Shown here: one piece after another, positions 52,690 to 60,687 of the stretch
How the letters are laid out: each line of letters begins with the position of its first letter
How positions within the stretch are numbered: position 1 is the stretch's first letter
From: Roseomonas sp. HF4
GTDB lineage: Bacteria > Pseudomonadota > Alphaproteobacteria > Acetobacterales > Acetobacteraceae
Direction: 5' to 3'
DNA: 64,000 nucleotides
Assembly (NCBI RefSeq): GCF_005222755.1
Contig: NZ_STGD01000012.1
Span: 62,001-126,000 of the forward strand
The notes under the pieces: generated by a model
What the model saw: only the letters and a program-made list of their open reading frames with translations
Told to the model about the DNA's origin: nothing
Database searches by the model: none
Translations under genes and position numbers: made by a program

Positions 52690-53910
52690 ATGGCCAGGAA
52701 GACCCCGAACCGCCCTCTCCGCCCTGCGACGCTGCTCGTGCGCGGCGGCCAGATGCGCTCGGGCTTCGACGAGACGGCGGAGGCGATGTTCCTCACCTCC
52801 GGCTTCGTCTACGACAGCGCCGCCCAGGCCGAGGCGACCTTCGCCGGCACCGAGGTGCACTACCAGTATTCGCGCTTCGGCAACCCGACCGTGGGCATGC
52901 TGGAAGCCCGCCTCGCCGCGCTGGAAGGCGCCGAGGCCTGCCGCGCCACCGCCACCGGCATGGCCGCCGTGCATGCCGCGATGCTCTCGCACCTCAAGGC
53001 CGGCGACCGCGTCGTCGCGTCCCGCGCGCTGTTCGGGTCCTGCCACTGGATCGTCTCGACCCTGCTGCCGCGCTACGGCATCGCGACCGAGTTCGTGGAC
53101 GGCGCCGACCTGGCGCAGTGGGCGGCGGCGCTGTCGAAGCCGGCCACGATGGTGCTGCTCGAGACGCCGTCCAACCCGATGCTCGAGATCGTGGACCTGA
53201 AGGCGGTCTGCGACCTGGCGCACAAGGCCGGCGCGCTCGTGGTGGTGGACAATGTCTTCGCCACGCCGCTGCTGCAGAAGCCGATGCAGTCGGGCGCGGA
53301 CATCGTCGTCTATTCCGCGACGAAGCATTTCGACGGCCAGGGCCGCGTGCTGGGCGGCTGCGTGATGGGCTCGAAGAAGTGGGTGGAGGACACGCTGCAG
53401 CCGTTCATCCGCAACACCGGCCCGTCGCTCAGCCCGTTCAACGCCTGGGTCATCCTGAAGGGGCTGGAGACGCTGCACCTGCGCGTGCCCGCCATGTGCC
53501 GCAGCGCTGCCGCCGTCGCCGACATGCTGGCCGAGCGGGCCGAGGTCGCGCGCGTGCTCTATCCCTTCCGCGCCGACCATCCGCAGCAGAAGCTCGCCAT
53601 GGCGCAGATGTCGGCCGGCGGCACGCTCGTCACCTTCGATCTCAAGGGCGGGAAGGACGCGTGCTTCCGCTTCATGGACGCGCTGCGGCTCATCGACATC
53701 TCGAACAACCTCGGCGATTCCAAGTCGCTCGCGACGCACCCGGCGACGACGACGCACATGCGCGTGGGGGCGGAAGAACGCGCGCGGCTCGGCATCGCGG
53801 ACGGCACGGTGCGGCTTTCCGTCGGGCTCGAGGACGTGGCCGACATCATCGACGACCTGAGCCAGGCGCTCGACGCCGCCAACGCGGCGCCGGCGCGCGC
53901 GGCGGAATAG
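52690..53910 (+). CDS. metZ: O-succinylhomoserine sulfhydrylase MetZ
   Basis: PLP-dependent enzyme making homocysteine from O-succinylhomoserine and sulphide. The 406-aa sequence follows the Cys/Met-metabolism family: HYQYSRFGNPTVGMLEARLAALEGAE, the PLP lysine K212 in SATKHFDGQGRVLGG, GPSLSPFNAWVILKGLETLHLR, and SNNLGDSKSLATHPATTTH near the C-terminus. FDLKGGK and RLSVGLED are also typical of MetZ. It is preceded by a SAM-II aptamer, so high SAM should shut it off. The start ATG 52690 lies about 70 bp after the aptamer with GAAGG upstream. Confidence 0.96.
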   Translation: MARKTPNRPLRPATLLVRGGQMRSGFDETAEAMFLTSGFVYDSAAQAEATFAGTEVHYQYSRFGNPTVGMLEARLAALEGAEACRATATGMAAVHAAMLSHLKAGDRVVASRALFGSCHWIVSTLLPRYGIATEFVDGADLAQWAAALSKPATMVLLETPSNPMLEIVDLKAVCDLAHKAGALVVVDNVFATPLLQKPMQSGADIVVYSATKHFDGQGRVLGGCVMGSKKWVEDTLQPFIRNTGPSLSPFNAWVILKGLETLHLRVPAMCRSAAAVADMLAERAEVARVLYPFRADHPQQKLAMAQMSAGGTLVTFDLKGGKDACFRFMDALRLIDISNNLGDSKSLATHPATTTHMRVGAEERARLGIADGTVRLSVGLEDVADIIDDLSQALDAANAAPARAAE

Positions 53911-53914
53911 CGTC

Positions 53915-54529
53915 GTGGCGCTCGACGCCTGGCTCGCCTTCCTGGCGGCGACGGCGGTGATGCTGGCGATCCCGGGGCCGACCGTCCTGCTCGTGGTCGG
54001 CCAGTCGCTCGGCGGGGGCGCGCGCGCGGCGCTGCCGCTGGTCGCCGGCGTGGCGCTCGGCGACCTCACGGCGATGACGCTCTCGCTGGCCGGCCTCGGC
54101 GCGCTGCTCGCGGCCTCGGCGACGGTGTTCACGGTGCTGAAGTTCGCGGGCGCGGCCTATCTCGTATGGCTCGGCGTGCGGATGTGGCGGGCGCCGGTGG
54201 ATGCCGCCGCCGCGCCGCCCGTGACGGCGCGTCGCGCCTTCCGCGACGCCTATGTCGTGACGGCGCTGAACCCGAAGGGCATCGCCTTCTTCGTCGCCTT
54301 CGTGCCGTTGTTCGTCGACCCGGCGGCGGCCTTCGCGCCGCAGGCGGCAGTGATGATCGCATCCTTCGTGACGCTCGCGGCGGTGAATGCCGCGGTCTAT
54401 GCGCTGCTCGCGGCGCGGCTCTCGGGCGCCATCCGCAGGCCCGCCCTGCGGCGCGCCTTCAACCGCGCCGGCGGCGCAGTGCTCGTCGGCGCGGGGGCGG
54501 CGACGGCCGCGATACGCGGCTCGTCCTGA
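53915..54529 (+). CDS. LysE/RhtB-family amino-acid exporter
   Basis: A 204-aa inner-membrane protein with six predicted helices. The first helix contains the family motif AIPGPTVLLVVGQSLGGGARAALPLVAGVALGD; FAGAAYLVWLGVRMWR and ALNPKGIAFFVAFVPLFVD are also characteristic. LysE/RhtB proteins export amino acids such as lysine, homoserine, threonine or their analogues. The GTG start at 53915 lies 4 bp after the metZ stop, so it is probably cotranscribed and under riboswitch control; a role in homoserine or methionine-pathway overflow is inferred from that. Confidence 0.92.
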   Translation: MALDAWLAFLAATAVMLAIPGPTVLLVVGQSLGGGARAALPLVAGVALGDLTAMTLSLAGLGALLAASATVFTVLKFAGAAYLVWLGVRMWRAPVDAAAAPPVTARRAFRDAYVVTALNPKGIAFFVAFVPLFVDPAAAFAPQAAVMIASFVTLAAVNAAVYALLAARLSGAIRRPALRRAFNRAGGAVLVGAGAATAAIRGSS

Positions 54530-54602
54530 GGCGGCGCGCGACGCGGAGGTGGACAAAAGCGCTCCCGCGACGCTTGAATGTCGCCTGGGGAGCAACGCTC
54601 AG

Positions 54603-55016
54603 ATGGCCACGAAGGAAGAATTCAGCGCGACGACGCGCGGCATCCGCGTGACGGTCCGTGCCTTCTACCTCGCGGACCAGTCGGAACCCGACCAGGGCCA
54701 GTATGTCTGGGCCTATCGCGTCGAGATCGCCAATACCGGACCCGAGGCGGTGCGGCTGCTCCGGCGCACCTGGCAGATCACCGACGGGCTCGGCCGCACG
54801 CAGACCATCCATGGCGCGGGCGTGATCGGCGAGACGCCGGTGCTCGAGCCCGGCGAGCGCTTCGAATACACCTCCGGCACGCCGCTCCCGACGGCCTCGG
54901 GCTTCATGCGGGGGTCCTACCACATGGTTGTGCAGGACAGCGGCGAGGGCTTCGACGTGGCGATCCCGGCCTTCAGCCTCGACAGCCCGCACCAGCCCTC
55001 GGGACGGGTGCATTGA
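54603..55016 (+). CDS. apaG: ApaG (Co2+/Mg2+ efflux-associated) protein
   Basis: A 137-aa immunoglobulin-like protein of the ApaG/F-box-A type. The string [59 protein letters not shown] is near-consensus for ApaG, followed by [12 protein letters not shown]. coli ApaG is linked to cobalt resistance and magnesium efflux, but its biochemistry is not resolved. ATG 54603 begins [11 protein letters not shown] with GGGGAGCAA upstream. In some alphaproteobacteria apaG also sits next to metZ. Confidence 0.95.
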   Translation: MATKEEFSATTRGIRVTVRAFYLADQSEPDQGQYVWAYRVEIANTGPEAVRLLRRTWQITDGLGRTQTIHGAGVIGETPVLEPGERFEYTSGTPLPTASGFMRGSYHMVVQDSGEGFDVAIPAFSLDSPHQPSGRVH

Positions 55017-55074
55017 CGCGGGCCGCCTTGCGCGGTCGCGACACCCCCCCATTTGCGTTTGCGAGGAAGGCGCC

Positions 55075-55779
55075 GTGACGCGCCGGCACGGAGCATGGCC
55101 CGACGCAGTGCGCCCCCTGAAAGAATCCCGACCCGTGAACATCCACCTGCCCCCCTCCCGCCCCGCGGACGACCAGGCCTCGAGCCTGCCGCGCCCGACG
55201 CAGGCCGAGGCCGAGGACGCCATCCGCACGCTGCTGCTCTGGGCGGGGGATGACCCCAACCGCGAAGGCCTGCTCGACACGCCGCAACGCGTGGCCAAGG
55301 CGTATCGCGAATGGTTCTGCGGCTACGAGGAGGACCCGGTCGAGCTGCTCGCCCGGTCCTTCGAGGAAGTCGAGGGCTATGACGAGATGGTGCTGCTGCG
55401 CGACATCCGCGTCGAGAGCATGTGCGAGCACCACATGTGCCCGATCATCGGCAAGGCGCACATCGCCTACCTGCCGAACGGGCGCGTCGTCGGCATCAGC
55501 AAGCTCGCGCGCGTGGTCGAGGCCTTCGGCAAGCGCCTGCAGATCCAGGAAAAGCTGACCGCGCAGGTGGCCAACGTCATCAACGACGTGCTGCAGCCCA
55601 AGGGCGTCGCCGTGGTGTTCGAGGCGGTGCACCAGTGCATGACGACGCGCGGCGTGCACAAGACCGGCGTGTCCATGGTGACCAGCCGGATGCTCGGTGC
55701 CTTCCGCGACGACGCCTCCACGCGACGCGAGTTCCTGTCGATGATCCAGGGCCAGCGGGGCGCGGGCGGGGAAGGCTGA
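55075..55779 (+). CDS. folE: GTP cyclohydrolase I FolE
   Basis: First step of folate synthesis, converting GTP to dihydroneopterin triphosphate. The 234-aa sequence has the [20 protein letters not shown] start of the domain, the zinc ligands C and H in [48 protein letters not shown] and the third ligand in [14 protein letters not shown]. The enzyme is toroidal in its family. GTG 55075 has GAGGAAGG five bases upstream; GTG 55135 is an alternative with less N-terminal extension. A strong terminator follows the stop. Confidence 0.96.
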   Translation: MTRRHGAWPDAVRPLKESRPVNIHLPPSRPADDQASSLPRPTQAEAEDAIRTLLLWAGDDPNREGLLDTPQRVAKAYREWFCGYEEDPVELLARSFEEVEGYDEMVLLRDIRVESMCEHHMCPIIGKAHIAYLPNGRVVGISKLARVVEAFGKRLQIQEKLTAQVANVINDVLQPKGVAVVFEAVHQCMTTRGVHKTGVSMVTSRMLGAFRDDASTRREFLSMIQGQRGAGGEG

Positions 55780-55802
55780 ACGGCCCGCCGGCGCGACGGA
55801 AC

Positions 55803-55830
55803 AAGGGCCCGGACGGCACGGGCCCTTTTT
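55803..55830 (+). terminator. Rho-independent terminator of folE
   Basis: Perfect 9-bp stem AAGGGCCCG (55803-55811) and CGGGCCCTT (55819-55827) around a 7-base loop, followed by a run of T to 55830. It lies 23 bp after the folE stop. Confidence 0.88.
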
Positions 55831-55843
55831 CTTGACGAGACAA

Positions 55844-55863
55844 TGTCAACTGTCTAGTTGACA
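55844..55863. promoter_or_regulatory. Inverted-repeat operator ahead of an XRE gene
   Basis: Perfect 8-bp arms TGTCAACT (55844-55851) and AGTTGACA (55856-55863) separated by four bases, ending three bases before the ATG of the regulator. A TTGACG box at 55832-55837 upstream could be the -35 element, so a bound repressor would block the gene's own promoter. Confidence 0.75.
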
Positions 55864-55866
55864 GTT

Positions 55867-56241
55867 ATGATCACCGCCGAGGCCCGACCCGATGCCGAGC
55901 TCGGCCCCCGCCTGCGCCGCGCCCGCCTGCGCCGTGCGGTGGTGGAACCGCGGCTGTTCTCGGTGCGTGCGGTCGCCGCGCGGCTCGGCGTCTCGGCCAC
56001 CTACCTTTCCCTGATCGAACGCGGCGCGCAGCGCCCGACGGAGGCCTTCCTCCGCGCGCTGGCCGCCGATCTCGGCCTGGAGGCGGAGGCGCTGCTCCCG
56101 CTCGCGGGCCGCGTGGCCGAGGACGTCACTGCCGCGCTGCTCGCCCGCCCCGCCCTGGCCGAGGCCGTCCGCGCGCTCCGCGACCTGCCCGAGCCCGACC
56201 TGCAACGCACGCTCCGCCGCATCCGCGACGGGGATTGGTAG
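55867..56241 (+). CDS. XRE-family regulator, probably autoregulated
   Basis: A 124-aa regulator with one helix-turn-helix: FSVRAVAARLGVSATYLSLIERGAQRPTEAFLRALAADLGLEAEALL. The C-terminal 45 residues form a short helical dimerisation-like segment (DVTAALLARPALAEAVRALRDLPEPDLQRTLRRI). ATG 55867 lies three bases after the inverted repeat, so the transcript may be nearly leaderless. TTG 55858 is in frame but inside the operator. The next gene follows 17 bp downstream and is likely in the same transcript, giving a two-gene regulator-plus-partner unit. Confidence 0.88.
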   Translation: MITAEARPDAELGPRLRRARLRRAVVEPRLFSVRAVAARLGVSATYLSLIERGAQRPTEAFLRALAADLGLEAEALLPLAGRVAEDVTAALLARPALAEAVRALRDLPEPDLQRTLRRIRDGDW

Positions 56242-56258
56242 CCCGGAAGGACACCGCC

Positions 56259-57284
56259 ATGGCCCTCGGCCTCGATGACGACGCGCTGGTCTTCGAGTTC
56301 CCGGAAATCCATCCGGACGCCGTGCTGCGCGTCGAGTTCCAGCGCACGTTGCGCGTGCCCGACGACGGGCGGCGCCACCACCTGCCGCCTGGCCTCGGCC
56401 GCTTCCCGCTGCGCGCGGTGGACGACCTCGACCCCGCAAGATTGCCGGTGGGATGGGCGAGGCACGGCGGCGTCGCCATGCCGATGTGGCAGGCGGAGGC
56501 GTGCTGGCTGAACTTCTCCTCCCCCACGGGCTACCCGTTCCTCCTGAAGATCGCTGCCGGCAAGGTGAACGCGGTGAACGGCAAGCCATGGGAGAATGCG
56601 CCCGATTTCGCCGACCAGGATTACGTCGAAGTGCCGGGCCAGCGCTGGCTGGACGGATTCTGCGTCCGCAAGGGCATCGTGCGGCAGTTCGTCGCGATGC
56701 CACTCGGCGCCGGCTACACGGCCGAGGAACAGCTCACGGGCAAGGCTGAGCATGGCGGCGTGCAACTGCTCGCCCACCCCGCCCGCGCCGCGATCTGGCA
56801 GGAGAGGCTGGCCGCGCGGGAGCGCCTGCGGGCCCTGTTCGCGGAAGCCGAGGCGAAAATGGGGCCCATCAAGCCCGGACAGGTGCATTTTCTTGCGCAC
56901 AACATCGGCCTCGGCGCCGGTGGCGCCATCGCGCAGGCGATCGTCAGGGCATACGAAAAGCCCGACGCCTGGGAGATGTCCGCGCGGTCCCGCTGCTTCG
57001 TCCATCTGGCGAACAGCCTGGACTGGCAGGCCATGACCGCGGAGGCGCCGCCGACCGTCCCGCCCAGCGCCGCCGACTACACGCGCGCGGGCCTGCCCTG
57101 GTTCGACTGGTATGATGACCGGCCGGCGCTGGCGGGGTCAGGCATCCTGGCGGGGCTCGCGACCGTCGCCGCGCTGGGCGCCGCGAAGCGCGAGGACCCG
57201 CTGCCCGAGAACGAGGGCTTCGAGCCGCCCGAACCCATCCGCCTCGGCCTCGCGTCGCGGGCGCCGTTGGACGGGGGCTGGTGA
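56259..57284 (+). CDS. Conserved protein of unknown function paired with an XRE regulator
   Basis: A 341-aa soluble protein without signal peptide. N-terminal: a beta-rich part with RVEFQRTLRVPDDGRRHHLPPGLGRFPLR; central: EACWLNFSSPTGYPFLLKIAAGKVNAVNG, QDYVEVPGQRWLDGFCVRKGIVRQFVAMPLG, GYTAEEQLTGKAEHGGVQL; C-terminal: MGLGAGG-like HNIGLGAGGAIAQAI and an acidic tail. I have seen similar proteins in actinomycetes and proteobacteria annotated only as integral or hypothetical proteins; the function is unknown to me. ATG 56259 follows CGGAAGGA. The strict pairing with the regulator suggests a conditional role. Confidence 0.75.
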   Translation: MALGLDDDALVFEFPEIHPDAVLRVEFQRTLRVPDDGRRHHLPPGLGRFPLRAVDDLDPARLPVGWARHGGVAMPMWQAEACWLNFSSPTGYPFLLKIAAGKVNAVNGKPWENAPDFADQDYVEVPGQRWLDGFCVRKGIVRQFVAMPLGAGYTAEEQLTGKAEHGGVQLLAHPARAAIWQERLAARERLRALFAEAEAKMGPIKPGQVHFLAHNIGLGAGGAIAQAIVRAYEKPDAWEMSARSRCFVHLANSLDWQAMTAEAPPTVPPSAADYTRAGLPWFDWYDDRPALAGSGILAGLATVAALGAAKREDPLPENEGFEPPEPIRLGLASRAPLDGGW

Positions 57285-57291
57285 CGCGCCC

Positions 57292-58416
57292 TCAGCGCGC
57301 CGCCAGGTCCACCGCCATCGCCGCCACCGCCTGCGCGATGGCGCCGGCCCGCGCGCAGTCCACGCTGACCGGCCAGCGGTCCTCCGGCGCGTGGAACCAG
57401 GGGTTCTTCCCGATCAGGGACAGATAGCGCCCGCCGCGGTGCTCGACCTCGTGCGCCTCCCCGTTCGCCGTACCGCCGGTCACGACCTCGAGTGGCGGCG
57501 CGGGATGGCCGGCCGCGACCAGCGCCTCGGCCATGCGCTGCGCCAACCCGACCACATTGCTCCGCACCGTCAGCCGTTCGTCCTCCGCCGTGCCGAGATT
57601 GGCGCCGAGGTGGATCACGACCGGCGCCTCGGCCACCAGCGCCGGTTCCGCGCCGAAGGCGCGATGCGCGCCGATATGGCCGAGCTCATGGCCGCAGGTG
57701 GCCAGCGCGACGACGCCGCGCGCGCGCTTCGCCCCGGCCAGCGCCTGCAGCGCCGTCAGCCAGGCGAGCACGCCGCCGCCGCGTTCTGCGGTGCTGGTCC
57801 ACCAGGAGGTCCGCGGCGTCAGCAGGACGAGCGGCGGCGCCGCGCCGGGCAGCGCCGCGCGGATGTTGTGCGTCAGCCCCGGCGCGCGCAGGCCGTCCAC
57901 CACCAGCCGCGCGGCGGCGCCGGCCTCGGCCAGCACGCCGATCCGCAGCGAATCCCGCCCCGCTACCTGCAGCACGGGCGGGCCGAAGGGCGCTTCCGCA
58001 TCATGCGCGTTAAGCGGCGCCAGCCCGTCGGGCTTCGTGCGCAGCGCGACGACGATGCCGGCATGGCGGCTGTCCGCCCGCGCGCGGGCGAAGGCGTTGC
58101 CCGGCAGGCTGGCCGCCGCCGGGTCCATCTCGGCGAAGCCGATCGGCGCATCCGAGCCGAGCGGGCCGAGCGCGCCGGAGATGCCCGCGGTCAGCCCGCC
58201 ATCGAACAGCGGCAGGCCCTCGAAGACCGCGCCGCCGGCCTCGAGCCGCGCGGCGCCCGGCGTGAAGCGTGTGAAGGGAACGGCCACCAGCACGGCTGCG
58301 GCGCCCGTGGCGGCCGCGCGCGCGTGCAGCCAGGCGGCGGCGGCGGCATCGCCCTCGCCGCCGGTGCGGCGTTCGCCGAAGGCGTCGTAGTCGGCGAAGA
58401 AGGCGGCGGGGTTCAT
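57292..58416 (-). CDS. M28-like peptidase-fold protein with degenerate metal site
   Basis: A 374-aa soluble protein that follows the aminopeptidase M28 layout: an N-terminal lid region, LTHNIRAALPGAAPPLVLLTP where an active enzyme would show an H-x-D metal motif, then SWWTSTAERGGGVLAWLTALQAL where DNGSG-like residues are expected, CGHELGHIGAH at the position of the catalytic Glu pair, and a final HRGGRYLSLIGKNPWFHAPEDRW with the last histidine. The first metal ligands appear replaced by PRTSWW and TSTAERG. It may be inactive or use another chemistry. No signal peptide is seen, and dyad element C lies directly upstream. Confidence 0.78.
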   Translation of the reverse strand: MNPAAFFADYDAFGERRTGGEGDAAAAAWLHARAAATGAAAVLVAVPFTRFTPGAARLEAGGAVFEGLPLFDGGLTAGISGALGPLGSDAPIGFAEMDPAAASLPGNAFARARADSRHAGIVVALRTKPDGLAPLNAHDAEAPFGPPVLQVAGRDSLRIGVLAEAGAAARLVVDGLRAPGLTHNIRAALPGAAPPLVLLTPRTSWWTSTAERGGGVLAWLTALQALAGAKRARGVVALATCGHELGHIGAHRAFGAEPALVAEAPVVIHLGANLGTAEDERLTVRSNVVGLAQRMAEALVAAGHPAPPLEVVTGGTANGEAHEVEHRGGRYLSLIGKNPWFHAPEDRWPVSVDCARAGAIAQAVAAMAVDLAAR

Positions 58417-58420
58417 GACG

Positions 58421-58528
58421 GTCGGGGGAGGAGAACCTCCCCCGATCCCCCTCCCTTCTTTGTCACCTGGTGCCAAACTCCAAAGAAGGAGGGGAGATTC
58501 GGGGGGAGTTCCCTCTCCCCGACCTTCT
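58421..58528 (-). repeat. Intergenic dyad element, copy C (inverted)
   Basis: Read on the minus strand it repeats copy B: the hairpin at 58424-58443 (arms GGGGGAGG and CCTCCCCC) is the exact reverse complement of the right hairpin of copy B, followed by the same CCCCCTCCCTTCTTTGT arm (58448-58463). Its centre is shorter than in copies A and B. The far hairpin lies at 58500-58520. It separates two tandem minus-strand genes. Confidence 0.85.
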
Positions 58529-58537
58529 GGTCCCCGT

Positions 58538-59503
58538 TCATTCCGCCCGCGCCCCTGACACCCGCACCAGCTCCTGCAACCGCCGCAGCTCCCCTTCCCA
58601 CCCCGCTGCATAGGCGGCCGGGCTTTCCGAGAGCGTGATGTCGCCGCCTTCCGCCGCGATGGAGGCGCCGAGCGCCGGGTCCTGCGCTGCCGTCCGGAAG
58701 GCCGCGTGCAGCCGCGTCGCGATCGCTGCCGGTACGCCGGCCGGCCCGACGATGGAGGAGGCGCTGATCACCACCGGCCCGCCCGGCACCGTCTCGGCCA
58801 GGGTCGGCACCTCGGGCAGCGCGGACATGCGGCGGGACCCCGCGGTGCAGAGGATGCGCACCGCCCCCTGCTGGTGTCGCGGCAGGGCGATGTTGCTGAT
58901 GGCGAACGCGAAATCCACCTCCCCCTGCTCGACCGCCAGCGTCGCCTGGTTAGCGCCGCGATAGGGGACATGCGTGCCCTCGGCGCCGATGATGCGGAGC
59001 ATGGCGGCGGCGGCCATGTGCGCCGGCGTGCCGACGCCGCCCGAGCCGTAGCGCAGCCCGCCCTGCACGCCCTTCGCGGCGGCGAGGAGCTCGGCGATCG
59101 TGCGCCACGGCTTGTCGGGCTTCACCGCGAGCACGGCCGGGTGCTCGGCGATGACGATGACGGGCGTGAAGTCACGCAGCACGTCGAAGCCGGGATTGGC
59201 CTGCATCACCGCGTTGGTGATGGCCGTGCCGCCGCCCCAGAGGAAGGTGTAGCCGTCGGGTGCCGCGCGCGCGACGTGTTGCACCGCGAGCAGCCCGCCC
59301 GCGCCGGCGCGGTTCTCGACCACGAAGCTGCCGCCGAGCGGCCCGGCTGCCTTGGCGCTGATCAGCCGCGCGAGGGTGTCGGAGGATGCGCCGGGCGCGA
59401 AGGGAACGACGAGGCGGACCGGCCGGGCCGGCCACGCCTCCTGCGCGCCCGCGGGCAGTGCGGCGAGCGCGCCGATGCCGATCAATGCCGTGCGTCGCTT
59501 CAT
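58538..59503 (-). CDS. Bug-family tripartite tricarboxylate transporter substrate-binding protein
   Basis: A 321-aa periplasmic solute receptor of the Bug family. Signal peptide: MKRRTALIGIGALAALPAGAQE. The family motifs RLVVPFAPGASSDTLARLI, FVVENRAGAGGLLAVQHVARAAPDGYT, THVPYRGANQATLAVEQGEVDFAF and SALPEVPTLAETVPG are all present. The ligand is probably a small carboxylate. As for the receptor at 10684, no tctA or tctB permease gene is nearby. Its 3' end is 10 bp from dyad element C. Confidence 0.93.
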   Translation of the reverse strand: MKRRTALIGIGALAALPAGAQEAWPARPVRLVVPFAPGASSDTLARLISAKAAGPLGGSFVVENRAGAGGLLAVQHVARAAPDGYTFLWGGGTAITNAVMQANPGFDVLRDFTPVIVIAEHPAVLAVKPDKPWRTIAELLAAAKGVQGGLRYGSGGVGTPAHMAAAAMLRIIGAEGTHVPYRGANQATLAVEQGEVDFAFAISNIALPRHQQGAVRILCTAGSRRMSALPEVPTLAETVPGGPVVISASSIVGPAGVPAAIATRLHAAFRTAAQDPALGASIAAEGGDITLSESPAAYAAGWEGELRRLQELVRVSGARAE

Positions 59504-59642
59504 GGCCCGTCCTCCCGTGCCTTGCCGCGAGGCTAGGCCGGAAGGGACGCGGAGGGAAAGGCGGCCGATGCCGTCGATCCTCGGCGGCAGGGCGGGGGAC
59601 GCCCGATGGCCGGCGCCAGGTCAGCCGGAAGGCCGGCCGGTC

Positions 59643-60032
59643 TCAGGCGACCGCCTCGGCCTCCACCTCCACCTGGAAATCCCCGCTGGCGAGGCCCGCC
59701 ACGATCAGCAGGGTGCTGGTCGGCGCATGGCCGGCCATGAAGGCGTCCCGCTTCATGCGCCAGATCGGGACCAGGGCCGTTTCCGTCAGGAAGACCGTGA
59801 CCTTGACGATGTTCGCCGGCGCCATGCCGTGCGCCGCGAGCACGGCGCCGAGATTGGCCAGCGCCTGGTCGATCTGGTCCTCGGGGTGGGGGACGGTGCT
59901 GCCGTCCGGCCGCACGCCGACCTGGCCCGAGATGACGAGGCGCCGGCCTTCGCCCTCGATCAGCGCCGCCTGGGAATAGCGGGACTGCGGCTGCGGTGCG
60001 CCGGGCGGGTTGGAGAAGGCGATGCGGGCCAT
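59643..60032 (-). CDS. RidA-family protein
   Basis: A 129-aa trimeric RidA/YjgF-fold protein. RidA enzymes deaminate reactive enamine/imine intermediates, but many paralogues have other roles. The YSQAALIEGEGRRLVISGQVGVRPDGS, QIDQALANLGAVLAAHGMAPANIVKVTVFLTE and ASGDFQVEVEAEAVA stretches fit the family. The usual arginine that binds the carboxylate (R105 in E. coli RidA) is not evident at the corresponding turn (TSTLLIVAGLASGDF), so this is probably a divergent subgroup. It lies 11 bp downstream of a lipoprotein gene on the same strand. Confidence 0.9.
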   Translation of the reverse strand: MARIAFSNPPGAPQPQSRYSQAALIEGEGRRLVISGQVGVRPDGSTVPHPEDQIDQALANLGAVLAAHGMAPANIVKVTVFLTETALVPIWRMKRDAFMAGHAPTSTLLIVAGLASGDFQVEVEAEAVA

Positions 60033-60043
60033 GGCGGGCTCCT

Positions 60044-60682
60044 TCAGATGGAGAGGGCCTCGGGCGGGGTCGGGGCGCCCTCGGCCGGGGTTTCGGCGGG
60101 CGCGCCGGGCGCCTCGGGTGCGCGCAGCAGGGCGCGGAGGTTGCGGCGCAGCTGGAATTCGAACTCGACGTTCAGGTCGCGCCCGGCCTGGCGAACGATC
60201 TCGTCCGCCGCGCGGGCACGGTCCGCCTGGCTGCCGGCGGGACGGATCGAGGCGCGGTTGACCTCGGCCTCGGCGAAGCCGACCGGCGCGCCATCCTCTC
60301 CCACCACCTCGAGCCGGCAGCGCAGGATGCAGTTCAGCCGTTCGGTCGCCGCGCCGAAGACCCCGCCGCCGGAGGCGGGCTCCCGCGTCAGGGTCGCGAT
60401 CTGGGTGCGGAAGCGCGCGGTGGCCGGGCCGCCGGCGGCCTGCAGGCGTTCCTCGGCCATGGTGCGCACCACGTCGGCCGGCGCTACCGGCGCGGGCGGC
60501 ATGGTGCGTGTCGCCACCGGGTTGGCGGCCGGCAGCACCTCGATCCGCCCGACCGCGAGGCGGAGCGGCAGCAGGTAGGCATAGGAAGGCGGCGGCCCGG
60601 GGGCGAAGGCTTCCTCCGGCGTGCGCCCGCACGCGGCGAGGCCGAGGGCGGCGACAAGCGCGCCGCGGCGGGGCAGCGCCAT
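60044..60682 (-). CDS. Lipoprotein of unknown function
   Basis: A 212-aa predicted lipoprotein with lipobox GLAAC after a short signal. The mature domain is alpha/beta: YLLPLRLAVGRIEVLP, VVRTMAEERLQAAGGPATARFRTQIATLTREP, LNCILRCRLEVVGEDGAPVGFAEAEVNRA and a long helix DEIVRQAGRDLNVEFEFQLRRNLRALL. The C-terminal 25 residues are Pro/Ala-rich. It resembles small outer-membrane-associated lipoproteins of alphaproteobacteria that I cannot name. The gene lies 5 bp after hslO and 11 bp before RidA, an apparent three-gene run. Confidence 0.75.
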   Translation of the reverse strand: MALPRRGALVAALGLAACGRTPEEAFAPGPPPSYAYLLPLRLAVGRIEVLPAANPVATRTMPPAPVAPADVVRTMAEERLQAAGGPATARFRTQIATLTREPASGGGVFGAATERLNCILRCRLEVVGEDGAPVGFAEAEVNRASIRPAGSQADRARAADEIVRQAGRDLNVEFEFQLRRNLRALLRAPEAPGAPAETPAEGAPTPPEALSI

Positions 60683-60687
60683 CCGCC

